NCBI GenBank assembly: GCA_965153455.1 | Contig: OZ234494.1 | Span: 15,872,001 to 15,936,000 of the forward strand | Length of the DNA stretch: 64,000 nt | Source: Sphagnum compactum | Taxonomy: Eukaryota > Bryophyta > Sphagnopsida > Sphagnales | Direction: 5' to 3' | Part shown: positions 49,101 to 60,272 of the stretch, one piece after another | Layout of the letters: each line of letters starts with the position of its first letter | Position numbering within the stretch: position 1 is the first letter of the stretch | The notes under the pieces: model-generated | Told to the model about the DNA's origin: nothing | Database searches by the model: none | What the model saw: the letters and a program-made list of their open reading frames with translations, nothing else | Position numbers and translations under genes: made by a program

Positions 49101-52100
49101 TAAGCTCACACGCATCCTGCAATCTGCACTGGGGGGTAATGCAAGAACTGCAATCATTTGTACGATAACTCCTGATGAGGTAAGGTGTATCAAACTGTTA
49201 CTGGCAAAGACATATCTACCAATCATACTCAGCAAATCCAATCACATGGAAAGCATTGTAAGCATCTGTATTACCAGCTTGGTGGAATGATACAGCATAG
49301 TCTTTCACAAGCAATTCCATTTTTTTATGCGTTTTTCTTGTGATCATTTCTTTTGCAGATACACATCGATGAAACTCGGGGTACCTTGCAGTTTGCAAGC
49401 AGGGCCAAACGAGTCACTAATTGTGCTCAAGTAAATGAGGTATTTTCAAATTCTTCTATTGCTATGCAGTGATATTTTTACATCTCCTTTGTTATTACTA
49501 GATGTTCAAATATTTGCACAACTGAGTGCCAGGACTGTTGATTATTGGGACTCTCTTGAGCTCTTCTCATGTTTAGTATTCTGTTAACAGACTGTCACAG
49601 ATGCTGCCCTCTTGAAGCGCCAGAAGAGAGAAATTGAGGAGCTTTTGCAAAAGCTGCAGGTTAGCATGCTGACAAAGTCAACTTTGGTCACAGTTCCAAC
49701 TTCTGTTGTAGATAGGCAGAAAGCGGGGTGGTTTTCAGGTGGTTTTCCTCTTTTCAAAAAAATTAGATTCAACTAACATGTGCACTACTGGTATTGCTTT
49801 GTGGCAGGGTTCTCCTCATTCAGAAGATTTGGAAAAGGAAATTCGTACCTTGCGAAATGACTTGCTTCAGGTTACTGTATATTGAATCCATCAGACCTGT
49901 GTTGCTCTCTTTCCATCATCCTTCCCTCCGATAGGCATTTACTTTGTGCTTCACATTTGTTTGGTGGTGGACTGTCAAACATCACTACTTCTGAAAGTTT
50001 CAAATTTATTGGTTTAAGACTTCCAACTCACGTAGTCTGTCATCAAATGAACAGAGTATCAAGTTCACTGAATTAACATTGCTGGCTTTTTATTTTCAGT
50101 TTGAAGTTGAGAAAGAAAAGCTGGCCTTGGAGCTTCAGGAGGAGAAAAAGGCGCAAGTGGAGCGTGAGCAACGGATCAAAGAGCAGGAACAGAAAATTGT
50201 GAATCTAAGCACTTTGGTCATAAGCTCAGCTGCTGATGGCCGTGATGAGCAAGCCAGGAAGGTCTATCTTCATGCCCTTTTTATTCTCATCATCTCCTTA
50301 CCACAAGTGCTGTTTCAGGAGGCAATTGCAGGCTTGTTTCATGATGATTGCAATGGACTGATGGCTTGGCCTGAAAATTTTCATATTTTTTTGTTCTCCA
50401 CCACATCGCCTGGACCTTTGTCCTCACAGCCTAAGTCTGGAGATGGCTCTTGGTCTCTTTGCAAAATCTCTGAGGAACTTTTCTGAGGAATTTGAGCTCC
50501 CCTGCTCTCTTTGTTATCATCTCAATCAATTTACAAGATTGACCAATAAGTGACTGCCTGCAAATGCCACTTAAGAGAACGATGGGAATGCTGTTTATGG
50601 TTTCTCCTGAGGAAAGTCTAGTAGGTTCTTGTTCTGTTTCTTTTTAGTCTTTGAAAGTTTCTTGGTTATCCATTTTGCCAGGGCAATAGGAGGGAGACAT
50701 GGTGTCCTCGCCGGGTCAGCTCAGATCTTGCAGTCCAGGTATAATTAATTTCCTACTGAAAAATGATATAAATCATTTACACTACCAATCTGGAATATAG
50801 ATATAGTAGCTCTTCAAAGTTGTATCTTGCTGCTGCCTGCTTATGTGTGCCTGTGGTCAGTTGGTGTATGGATGTTCTTCCTTAAATCATTTGTGATGGT
50901 AGGATGTACATTTTGTGTGGGATGTCATTATCTTGAGCTGCAATTTGAACTTTGGTTTGTCCTACAAATTAGGACCAGTCAAGATCAGGATTTCTTTGAA
51001 AATTAGGGAGGATATATTGTGCCCAAATTTCACTTTTGTACTCCTACCTGCTGTGAGGTTACCTATTTCAGCTCAGATTGTTGAGTGTTTACAGAATATC
51101 AAAAGATCTATTCCAAAGCAATCACCTCCATTTCTTATGGGAAATCCTGAACTGAGATCTCAGAGGGACCGAGCATTTGGTCTTCCTCCTTCATTTGAGA
51201 GCTTAAATGAAGATCCAGATGATCTAGAAATAAGAGTGCAGAGAGACCGAGCACTTGGTCTCCCTCCTTCCTTCGAGAGCTTAAATGAAGATGGAGGTGA
51301 CCTGTTTGGAAGGTGCTCCAGAGAAGCAACACCGGATCCCTTCTTTGAGAACTTTGCTGATGAAGAGACTTGGGCTACCTTGAATCATGGCCATGGACAT
51401 GATGCTGATGAGTTTCTTTCTGCAAATTTTCCATATGGAAGACAAACTTCTGGAGTCAGTGAAGAATCAAACAGAAGTAATATGGTATGTGAGAAAATTC
51501 TTTCTTGGTGAAGATCTCACTATCTTATGAAATGAATTACATTTCACAGTTGAAACTTCATGCTTGTGAGGCAGAGAAACCTAAATCCGCGATGAGCATC
51601 TGAAAGTTTGTGAAAGGATGAAAGGAAATTAACAGGCTGTATTTGCCTGTTCTCAATGGCAGAGAAGATTTGGTCAGTAGTCAAAACTCATAAGAATATT
51701 TCCTGTGTATTTGGTTTTTTAGAATCTGAATGTCTTCCAAACCTCCATGCCAAATGGTATGTGAACCCCTGTATGTGGTCAGCTGGAGCGTCAGCTGATG
51801 GAGCTTCAGGCAAAGTATGAGGATTTGCAAAAGAACTTCAATTCCAAGGTTCCAATTCCTTTCCTTCTGTGGTTCACATTCTGTGTCAACAATAACATTA
51901 ACGAACTGGTTTCTGTCATGTTATTTATTATTCATCTATGTTGCAGTTTCTGGAGGTTGTGATGCAGTAGCTTACTTTGGCTGAGAAAAGTTGTCTGTAT
52001 CCATGGCTGTAACAGCTTCAGGAGGAGGTGAAGGTGGTTAAGGAAGAAGCAGAAAAGAGCAGGCAGCAGCTAGATACAACTGTAAAGAGAAAGACTGAGT

Positions 52101-53223
52101 TCAAGGTAATACTTAACAATGACCATATTTAAATTTTTTCTATTTGCAGTTGGCATGAGCTCTAACAATTTGACAGAAGTTGATTGCAAACAATGGGGTT
52201 TCATATTGGAGGCTTTCATAGCAGTTGATTCCCTGATAGCAATCATGACCATGTACCACATCAATACATGTAGGCATTGATGTAGTTTTGGCATTTAAAA
52301 GAGCAAATCATGGTTTCATTCTTTGTGGATTTGTGCAGGAGTCCATGGTGCAAGTTAGGTCGCCAATCTCGAGCTCAAACAGTGAAGATTATTATGTCCA
52401 AAAGCTAGAGGAGCTTGTGAGTGAAATGGAACATGAGCTTGCAGCTGTTAAGCAAGAAAATTCTCAATTAAGAATAGAGACAGATGATCTCCGTGGACAG
52501 CTTCTCCAGACTCATGCAGCACTTGAGGACAGTGCTCAAGCAAACATTGATCCAGATGTTGAGATCAAGAAGCCAAAGGAAAAGTTACCTACCCTAGAGC
52601 TGAATTGGGGAGTTGGAGCTCTCCTTTGTAGTCGAGAAGAAGATGGAGGAACAATGCAGGAGGAAGACCAAGATAATGTGGAGCAGGGAGAGGAAGCTTC
52701 TGTGCAAAGAGATCTGAAGGGAGAGAACTCCATGACATCCCTTGATCAGACAGCAATAGTCAAAGATACAGGAAAACAAGGACAAAAAGGTCAATGCAGT
52801 CACAGAAAGCTTGACAATGAAGCAGCAGCCCCAGAAATGGAAGAAAAAGAAAGAAATGGACAAATAAACAGTAGTCATATCCACAACAAGCTCGAAGGGT
52901 TCCAAGGAGAACCAATTGCTAGAAACTCTCCAATGGGGAAGGAGAATGCTTCGGGAGGAGAAGCACTGCATATTTCATTGCAGGATTGGCAGCTAGAGAT
53001 ACTCAACAATGAGAAGGAAAGGATCTCAAGAGCTTTAATGGACCAGCTGGCCTTAAATGAAGAGATTTCAAGAGCTAGAAAGGAGGAGAAACTATGGCTG
53101 GCAAAAGAGCTGCAAAACTACATGGGTACTCTTGCAATCCAGGAGGAAGCAGTTGCAGCAATTTGCAAGGGAATCAAGGAGTTTGAGATAGAGATGGAAC
53201 AGAAAAGAGAGGCCATCTTCTGA
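46172..53223 (+). CDS. Kinesin-7 family motor protein (CENP-E-like), about 940 aa
   Basis: Eighteen exons join in frame (2823 nt): 46172-46322, 46488-46577, 47363-47481, 47820-47933, 48072-48153, 48312-48379, 48493-48579, 48739-48884, 49077-49179, 49359-49439, 49591-49659, 49808-49870, 50100-50261, 50682-50738, 51095-51484, 51783-51848, 52016-52105 and 52339-53223. An N-terminal motor (residues about 3-341) begins [13 protein letters not shown]. It has the P-loop GQTSSGKT at 87-94, switch I SSRSH at 199-203 and switch II DLAGSE at 241-246, followed by [11 protein letters not shown] neck and coiled coil cover about 348-445. Exon 15 holds a 26-residue tandem duplication (about 485-536), and further coiled coils fill the C-terminal part. 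Kinesin-7 proteins walk on microtubules and act in division or organelle transport; the exact role is unknown here. The start is the first in-frame ATG after a stop and gives the family N-terminus. The exon 17 start could be six bases later (CTTCAG). Intron 2 carries a dispersed repeat. Confidence 0.9.
46722..47115 (+). repeat. Dispersed repeat in kinesin intron 2, copy 2
   Basis: This aligns with 39115-39500 in the same orientation. Clear shared blocks are TAAAGCTTACCCTC, TTGCAGCTTGAGTAAGGAT, GGAGCTGATGAAGTCAGT, GTAACACTCA and TGACCTTCAAAGTGTTT. It lies wholly within the intron 46578-47362, so it does not disturb the kinesin frame. Confidence 0.6.
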
Positions 53224-56200
53224 GAGCTCAAGTGTTGCAAAACAGGCTGAACAAGGTATGATGACACTGAATACACTTGATTTGATACATCAAGAACATC
53301 AAATAGTGTATATTTGTGTTACAGCATGATCGATGAGCTTTGTTAGTTTTCTAGGTTGGTTGCTCCTCTCAAATCTGTGCGATAGAAATTGTGTCACAGG
53401 AATTAAATTGCTAGAAACAGACTAGATATGCTAGTCGCATTCAATGGAAGTCAGCTCATTTGTTTTTCCCCACTGAATTGTACCATGGATACTCTGTATT
53501 TTGAGCATTGTGGTCTTCTATCAAGAGATAAAAATCACCATGAAAAGGTTTCTTGAACCTCGGGAGGTTAGGCTTTCAAAGATTTAGTTCATTTTCTGTG
53601 TTGAATACAAAACACTCCCTACCTATCTTGAATACTTTTCCATTCTGTTGGAAAATGTCTTCTTCAATTTTATGGAGTTTTAAATTCAAAACTTGGGTGT
53701 TTGGAAAGTCTTGTGGGATGTCGATTGTTTTGAATGCCTGGAAATGGTGAACATAAAGAATGACTCAGTATTCAATTAGAGTGTCTCAATGGAATATGGA
53801 AGGCACAAAAGGTTTCAAAGTTCAAGACTTGCCAAGAATGAGTGTTGTCTATCTCTTCAAGAGTAAATTATGGTTTTCTTTTGTTGCCTTGTTTCGGCAT
53901 GTTTTGCTGGTGACCGTCACTGAATTGGATTGACGGGATAAGATCTGAGATGACTAAATTAGTAGACATGGAGTCAAGGTTCTTGACATGTGAAACCTCA
54001 AAGAGGCGCATATCTTCAAAATGCATGCATGTTATCTTAACGCACACACAGAGTGTACCTAGTATATATATATATACATTATGTGGGCTTTGCATTATCA
54101 GTGATGATCAACTAATTTTTTAATTGCCCCAAGCTAATGGACACACGTGTAGATTTTGGCATCAAAAATGATGGGTTGTTTTGAAGTCTACCGATTTTAC
54201 TTGTTGGGTTTCTTCTCAAAATATGAATGTTGGGTAACTGATTTAATCATGCCTCTATATCATTTAAATTTTTTTCAGTTGTCACTTGCATTTATGTATC
54301 ACGAGGTTTCATATCACTATGAAACGTGAAAAAACAAGTTCATATGACTAATTTTTAAATGAAACTTGTTTGATAAACATACAAATAATTAGCTTCAATT
54401 CCTTTAAATCTTATTAAAGTGAGATTCTTATAAAATTGATTTGAATGATTATGCAAGAATTGATTAAATAAAACATGTCAATTTTTTTAAATAAATTAAA
54501 ATTTTAATATAAAATTCGTTTTTTGAGTTATAAATGTTTTTAATTAATTTGCTGTTATTTTAAAAACTTCAATAAAACTTTGATGAAGATTTAATAACAA
54601 AAATCATAATGAAATTAATTTTTAATTGATTAATTTGTTTGCATTATTGTTGTGTTTTATGTTATAAAAATTTGTTATTGCCTGAAGATAGTAGACATGC
54701 ATATATGTTTTTAGGTTTTACCAAGCATGTAGGGGGGGGTGGGGGGGGGGTGGCGCGCAAACACAACTACTTCTATTTTTATGTTCCCATATGGTCTCTA
54801 ATAATTCATGATCATTATTACTAGACAAGAAGAGCTATTAGTAAATCATATATATATATATAATATAAGAATATGGACATGAAAAGGCACATGTTAATTT
54901 TTTTTTAAAAATTGGCTGGAATTTTTTGTTTAATCAAATGAAGTGTGAAAATTAAAAACAATTTTGCTCCCAATTGCATACAAATTGTGGGGCCAAACGG
55001 AAGCACGATAAAACATGCTTCTATTTGGGGGGGGGGAGGTAAAGCTTATTTAGGCTTAAAATGTTAGGGACTTGTCCCCATGTTCCAAAAAATATTGGTG
55101 ATGGGCCAATCAAATGACTCCTTCTAAAAACAAATTTGAAACAAAAAAAATTTAGAGGAGCACCCCGCTCACTAATTAATAATGAAAAGCATGAATAATT
55201 ACCCCAAGTTATAGATTCAAAAAGTGACTTCAAGTGTGAACCAGCACTTACACTATTACCACAATTAAATTACTCCAAGTGTGGCCCCACCCTAAGTTAC
55301 ATTTAATCTTGTGTCCACACGTAGTTTACCTCCAAATCCTATATGGATGCCTATGTGATTAGCGAAGTTAACTTAGAGGTAGTTTAGCCTAATTGTTACC
55401 TCAAAATCTACAAAAATCTTAGATTTTCTTTCAAACATCGAGAGGTAGTTAACTTCTTAAAAAACGTCCAAATAAGTTCACGCTAAACTTAACGCTTTTA
55501 TCTACAAGCTTTGCATGCTCAAAAATTTGCTGCTCAAGCAACAACGCAGCATTCTCCCAAGTGTAGCAATGTTCTCGCAGGGGTAACAACAATTAATTTC
55601 CCTTGACATACCAAGCAAGCTCAATTTCTAGGTTCCTTTGCATTCTCTCAGCAGGTCTGGCATCATAGCTACCAACGAGCATGGACTCCGTGTTTGGTGA
55701 CATAACAAGAACAAACCAAAACAAGTGTCTGGTGTTTAGTATCTAGCGATGGAAAAGCTTTCGTAACATTGTAATGAAGAAGGTGTGAGTGACCATTGTT
55801 TTGTCAAAAGGTGAAAAAGGTAAGCTAACCCCTTCTCTAACATTATAGGTGTAAGCAAACTAAAGATAAAAATATAAGAGGTGGGTAAAAAATGGGCGGT
55901 AGCTAACTTGAGTTGGGTGATAGTTGATATTTTTCTAGACATTATTAGTGAAAAAATGGGCAATTCTTGGTGTTGTTGGAAAGCCTTAGTGAATCAGATT
56001 TAATAGAGTTTAATTTCACAGTTTTCAGAGCTAACAAGGTGTGGAAGATATTGATTTTGTGAGTGAATTTATTTAGTGGCTAGAAATTCCCACAAAAAAA
56101 AAATTTGCAAAAAATTTGCCTTTGGAAGGAAAAAAATCAGTTGAGCCCTTGCTTGATTTTGGCACATTGCCAAATTTAAAAATTTTGAATTCTGAAAATG

Positions 56201-56322
56201 TGGCAAAAGTAAAGAATGTGTTCACACTCAAGCCAACCAATGGCACAGGCTACACTAGTAAACACTAAATAAGGGTGTCCGAGTCCAAATTTAACATTTC
56301 CTGGGTTAGGGTATGGACACTA
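53224..56322. other. Kinesin 3' flank and AT-rich intergenic DNA
   Basis: The first few hundred bases are probably kinesin 3' UTR. No coding sequence is recognisable beyond that. Features include TA microsatellites near 54062-54075 and 54848-54862, and G-runs near 54731-54751 and 55026-55035 on the plus strand. Confidence 0.45.
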
Positions 56323-56551
56323 AAGGTGTGTGCATTCAAACTTGTATTAAGTATTAAGGACTCTAGTATTAAGTCCCCTAACACCAAGCTATTCATTTAG
56401 GTCCTAAACCTATTTATCACAAAGATTTTTTTATGTAAGTTAACATTCACTTAATATTGGACAATCACTCATCCAACATTGGGTGCCACCTAAGATGCCA
56501 CCTAGATTTTTCACTTAACACTTGACTTAACATTAGGTGTGAATGCACCTT
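56323..56551. mobile_element. MITE-like element with inverted ends, about 229 bp
   Basis: The left end (AAGGTGTGTGCATTCAAACTT, then TTAAGTATTAAG) is the inverted counterpart of the right end (CTTAACACTTGACTTAACAT, then TAGGTGTGAATGCACCTT), with mismatches and small indels. The interior is AT-rich and non-coding. The size and AAGGTGCATTCA-type ends suit a small non-autonomous DNA transposon, inserted just upstream of the Trm10 gene leader. Confidence 0.55.
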
Positions 56552-56716
56552 GAGAGGCCTCACTCAAGAAAGTAAAGAAACAAGCAAAGCAATTGAGGAT
56601 TTGAACTTTGAACCCAGAATTTGAACCCCATCAGCATAGGCAAATGTGAGCACTTTGGATGAGAAACGCTGTGGCCTCAAATGAATGAGGACAACGCCAC
56701 AGAACAGCAGGCGACG

Positions 56717-56772
56717 AGAAAACAAAAAGAGCGAAAAAGAGAGAAAAAGAGAGAGAGAGAGAAAAGAGAGGA
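56717..56772 (+). promoter_or_regulatory. Purine (GA)-rich tract in the leader of the Trm10 gene
   Basis: An almost unbroken run of A and G including GAGAGAGAGAGA lies 80-135 bases before the chosen ATG. GA tracts are common in plant 5' leaders and promoters, where they can bind GAGA-binding (BBR/BPC) factors. That role is inferred. Confidence 0.4.
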
Positions 56773-56851
56773 TAGAAATTCTGGTGGAGTTTTTACCTTC
56801 TTCAAGGATCTGGGAATTCGAGTAGCCGCACTCTGCAGCAGCTGTGGAAAT

Positions 56852-59800
56852 ATGGACGATTCTACTTCTCATGTTGAGCTTCTCAGCAATCCAGAGACAA
56901 ACGCCGCTGTTGCTGCTGCTGCTCCTCCTCTCCAACAAACTTCCCAGAATACTCCTGCCCTATTTTCTGTCCCTGGTGAATAAAATCTTCTCCAACTTCT
57001 TTCTTTCTTTCTGTTGTGATTTTCGTTTTTATGAAGAAAGGTTTTTGAAGGATGAGTCTACAACGGAGAGGAAGGTTTTTTTGTTATTTTCATTCATGGG
57101 TAGAGCATTGGTGTATGCAGTTTTCTGGGGGAGTTGTTGCCGAGGGTCGGATATTGGGTCTAAAGAAATGGGGGGATGTAAGGGTTTCTCTTCGTATATT
57201 TGTCTTTAAGGGGAACCAAGTAGCTAACCCAATGGCTGTTTCTTCAAAATCTCCTTTGGAGATGGATGGGGTTTGAAAGTGTTTGATGACAGATAAGAAT
57301 TTATGCATTGTTTCTTCCATATGGAGTGTGCACATCGCTGATGATGAGATAACTATCTCCTTGTGTTGTTGGTCTGGTCCAATGTGATGATGGGTGGGAG
57401 AATTGGTTTCAAGGTATGGGTCTGGAAGTACAAGAGAAGATGACCTAATTATTTTGGGTTCAGTTTTTTCCTTTGAATGCTCTTTGTGGGCAAACATGGG
57501 TACAACAAAAGAGGCTTCAATATGACCTTTCTTTCTGCATACTGGTGGTTTTAAAAAAGATATGGCAGAGTAGAATCCAAAAGAAGAAGGGGGGAGAGTA
57601 TTAACTGGATTGATACAAAAAGATGGCCTCATTTTTTTCTTTTGTTTTTCTTTTTTTGCAGGTGCAGTTTCTGGAGCTACAAATGTGCAGGAGGATGTTT
57701 CTGCTGAGAGGATCAAGAGAGCACAGTCCCAGGATGCAGTAATAATAGAGGAGAATCCAAGTGATGATCTGGAGGAGGCCAGTACAGCTGAGAATCTGAA
57801 ACGAGAGCCTGTTCTATCTGAGGAAGGTTCTCTTGGTGGCTTTGGAACAGTTGAGATTCCAAATGGGGATCTTGGCGGTGACATATCAAGTCCGGCGGTT
57901 TCTTTGGAGCAACAAAGAGATGGGTGTGAAAGTCGGGAAGCTTCAAATTGTACTGGCCTCTTTTTCGATGACAAAGAGGAAACAGGTAAGAATCTTGAAC
58001 TTGCAGTTATGGAGGCTTTGCAAACCCTAATATCTATTCTGGTAAGATCTGGAGACTGCATCTGATCAGGACAGATGGAAAGTAGATGAAGGAAGCTTTC
58101 ACTACCAGCTATCAATGAAGAAATGGAATTGGTGCCAGACCATACTTTTTGGTCTTTTGGCCCCTATCAATCCCCGTGATGATGCCTGTCACTCAATGGG
58201 CATGGTCCGAATGTTACTTGACTTTCTCTATTTACCATGTACAATGTAGCCACATTGTAATCTCATGTGCTATCCTCTTGACATAAGTGTTGACCAGGAT
58301 TATGCCTAAGTCAATGCACATTGTCCAATAGAAAAATTCAAATATTCTGCTCACCTAGTGGCACTTTGAATCTTATAAGGTCCATCAGCTGAAACGGCTT
58401 TAGAAGAGTCCCAATGTGGAGTGGAAATCGGTGACGAATCATCACTCAAGGAAACTTTATCTGCTGAAATTGCTGTCAAGGCTGTATCTTCAGCCAGTAA
58501 GGTGGATTCTGAGGAGCTGGAGTTGACTGGTATGGCTGTAAGAGTCACATCCTCAGCCAATATGGCAGATTCCAAGGAACAGGAATCTACCAAGGATGAG
58601 GTTGCAGTGCCCACGCCTTTGACTCAAGTAGCATTTACTAAGGAGCTTGAAATCACTGAAAGTGTACTACTTCAGCCATCATTGCCAAATGTTGGAAGCG
58701 GTGAACACCCAGAAGCAATTTCTGAAATTCCAACATCACTCTCAAAATCTGCTTTGAAAAACTTGGCAAAGCAAGAACGGTATAAAGAACTGAAGCAACA
58801 GCGGAAAGCTCTTGAAAAAATGAAACGACACCAGGAAACTGAGAGGAAGCGACAGGAATGGGTGCAAAAGCTGGCTGGGCTCTCTGAAGAAGAAATTGAA
58901 AAGGCAAAGCAGGAGAAGATGGAGCTCCGAACAGCTCGCAAAGATGAGCGGAAAGAAAGACGGGAGAAGCTTACACAGGCCCTTGAAACTGGCCAAAACA
59001 TTGTAATTGACCTTGAATTTGGTCAAATGATGAAACCCAATGAAATTTCAAGCTTGTTGCAACAAGTATGTTCATGGCATCCTGATTTTTGAAGTTCTGA
59101 ATTTTTCATTGAGGGTTTGGTTTGAATTGATAGTGAATCTCTAAAAGCTAATCTGAACTGGCCATTTCTGAACTCCAGAATGATTAAGGTGATTCTTGCC
59201 TCACAGGTTTGGGGTCCATGGTCCTCTTTGATCCAGTTTTGGATGTCATGAGTTGTTGTCATCAGGGATTGACTTTTTCTTTGAACTTGGGACTATTTCC
59301 AGGTGATGTACTCATATGCAGCAAATGGACGAGCAGAAGCACCATGTCGACTTTCATTAACTGGGTGTACTGGTGATATCCACACACAACTGGAGAAGAT
59401 ATCAGGATTCAATAATTGGCTGCTTCACAAGCAGGAACGGTCATATTTGAGTGTGTTTGAAGATCGGAAGGAGGATCTGGTATATCTTACGGCCGATTCT
59501 GAGAACATCCTTGAAAGGCTTGATCCATCCAAGATTTACATAGTGGGTGGATTAGTTGACCGCAACCGGTGGAAGGGGGTGACTCTTGAGAAAGCCAAAA
59601 GTCAAGGCATCCAAACTGCCAAGCTTCCCATTGGTGAACATATGAAAATGCTTAGCTCTCAGGTATTTGAAATTTTAAAAATTCCTTCCACCCATCCCAA
59701 CACCGCATCTTGAGGGGGCAAAACTGTTTTGAAGTCTCAAAAGGTTCACAGCGGATTTGGGTTTTGTAGATTTGGGAGTATTTTATATCATGCAGCAAGC

Positions 59801-60272
59801 ATCATATGCTTGTTATAATTGCATTATTTGAAGTTTTTATTCTGAAACTTTATGAACTCTTGTGTCTTATTATCTTGTTCCATTTACAAGAATATTTGCT
59901 TTCTTCTTTATCATGTGTCTGGAAAAATGATTGGGAGATTTCAGTTCCCTAAATTAGGCCATTCTGTGTGTTTCTTTGTTTTTGTAGGTGTTGACAGTCA
60001 ACCAGGTTGTGGAAATAATGTTACGTTTTGCGGAACTTGGGGATTGGTCAAAAGCATTATTTGCAGTGATTCCACCACGGAAACGGGCTGCTAAGGAGGT
60101 GCTTGAGAGTGTGGCAAAGCAGACCCGCATTTCCCCTGAACAGATATCTCAAAATGGTGAACAGGCTATGGATGCCATGTCAGAAGTGGGTGATGATTTT
60201 GTACTAGTAGATTTGGTGAAGGACATTGGCAATGCAGAGTCAAATGTGGGTAAAGAGGTTGCACAGTCCTAA
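56852..60272 (+). CDS. TRM10: Trm10-family tRNA (purine-9 N1) methyltransferase, about 592 aa
   Basis: Five exons join in frame (1779 nt): 56852-56975, 57662-57985, 58380-59065, 59303-59662 and 59988-60272. The Trm10 SPOUT domain begins at IVIDLEFGQMM (about 357-367). It continues with the CRLSLTG strand, the KQERSYL segment, and the SAM-site block VGGLVDRNRWKG (about 459-470) with the conserved Asp of GLVD at about 464. Near its end come LPIGEHMKM and NQVVEIMLRF. A basic helical stretch (about 285-350, KQERYKELKQQRKALEKMK) precedes it, as in relatives. Family members methylate N1 of G9 or A9 in tRNA, in nucleus or cytosol. The N-terminal 280 or so residues are acidic, Ser/Glu/Ala-rich and longer than in the usual enzymes of about 300-350 aa. 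An in-frame ATG at 56681 would add 57 residues but lies before the GA tract. Confidence 0.88.

Noticed and set aside
51947-51967. Possible extra kinesin exon after TGTTGCAG (FLEVVMQ)
   Set aside because: It runs into TAG at once and has no GT donor at a usable place. The flanking exons already join in frame without it.
57090-58115. 341-codon minus-strand open frame opposite Trm10 intron 1 and exon 2
   Set aside because: It lies opposite a coding exon whose frame, splice phase and family match are clear. Its composition (Ser/Pro-rich) is what the reverse of such an exon gives, and no domain is visible.
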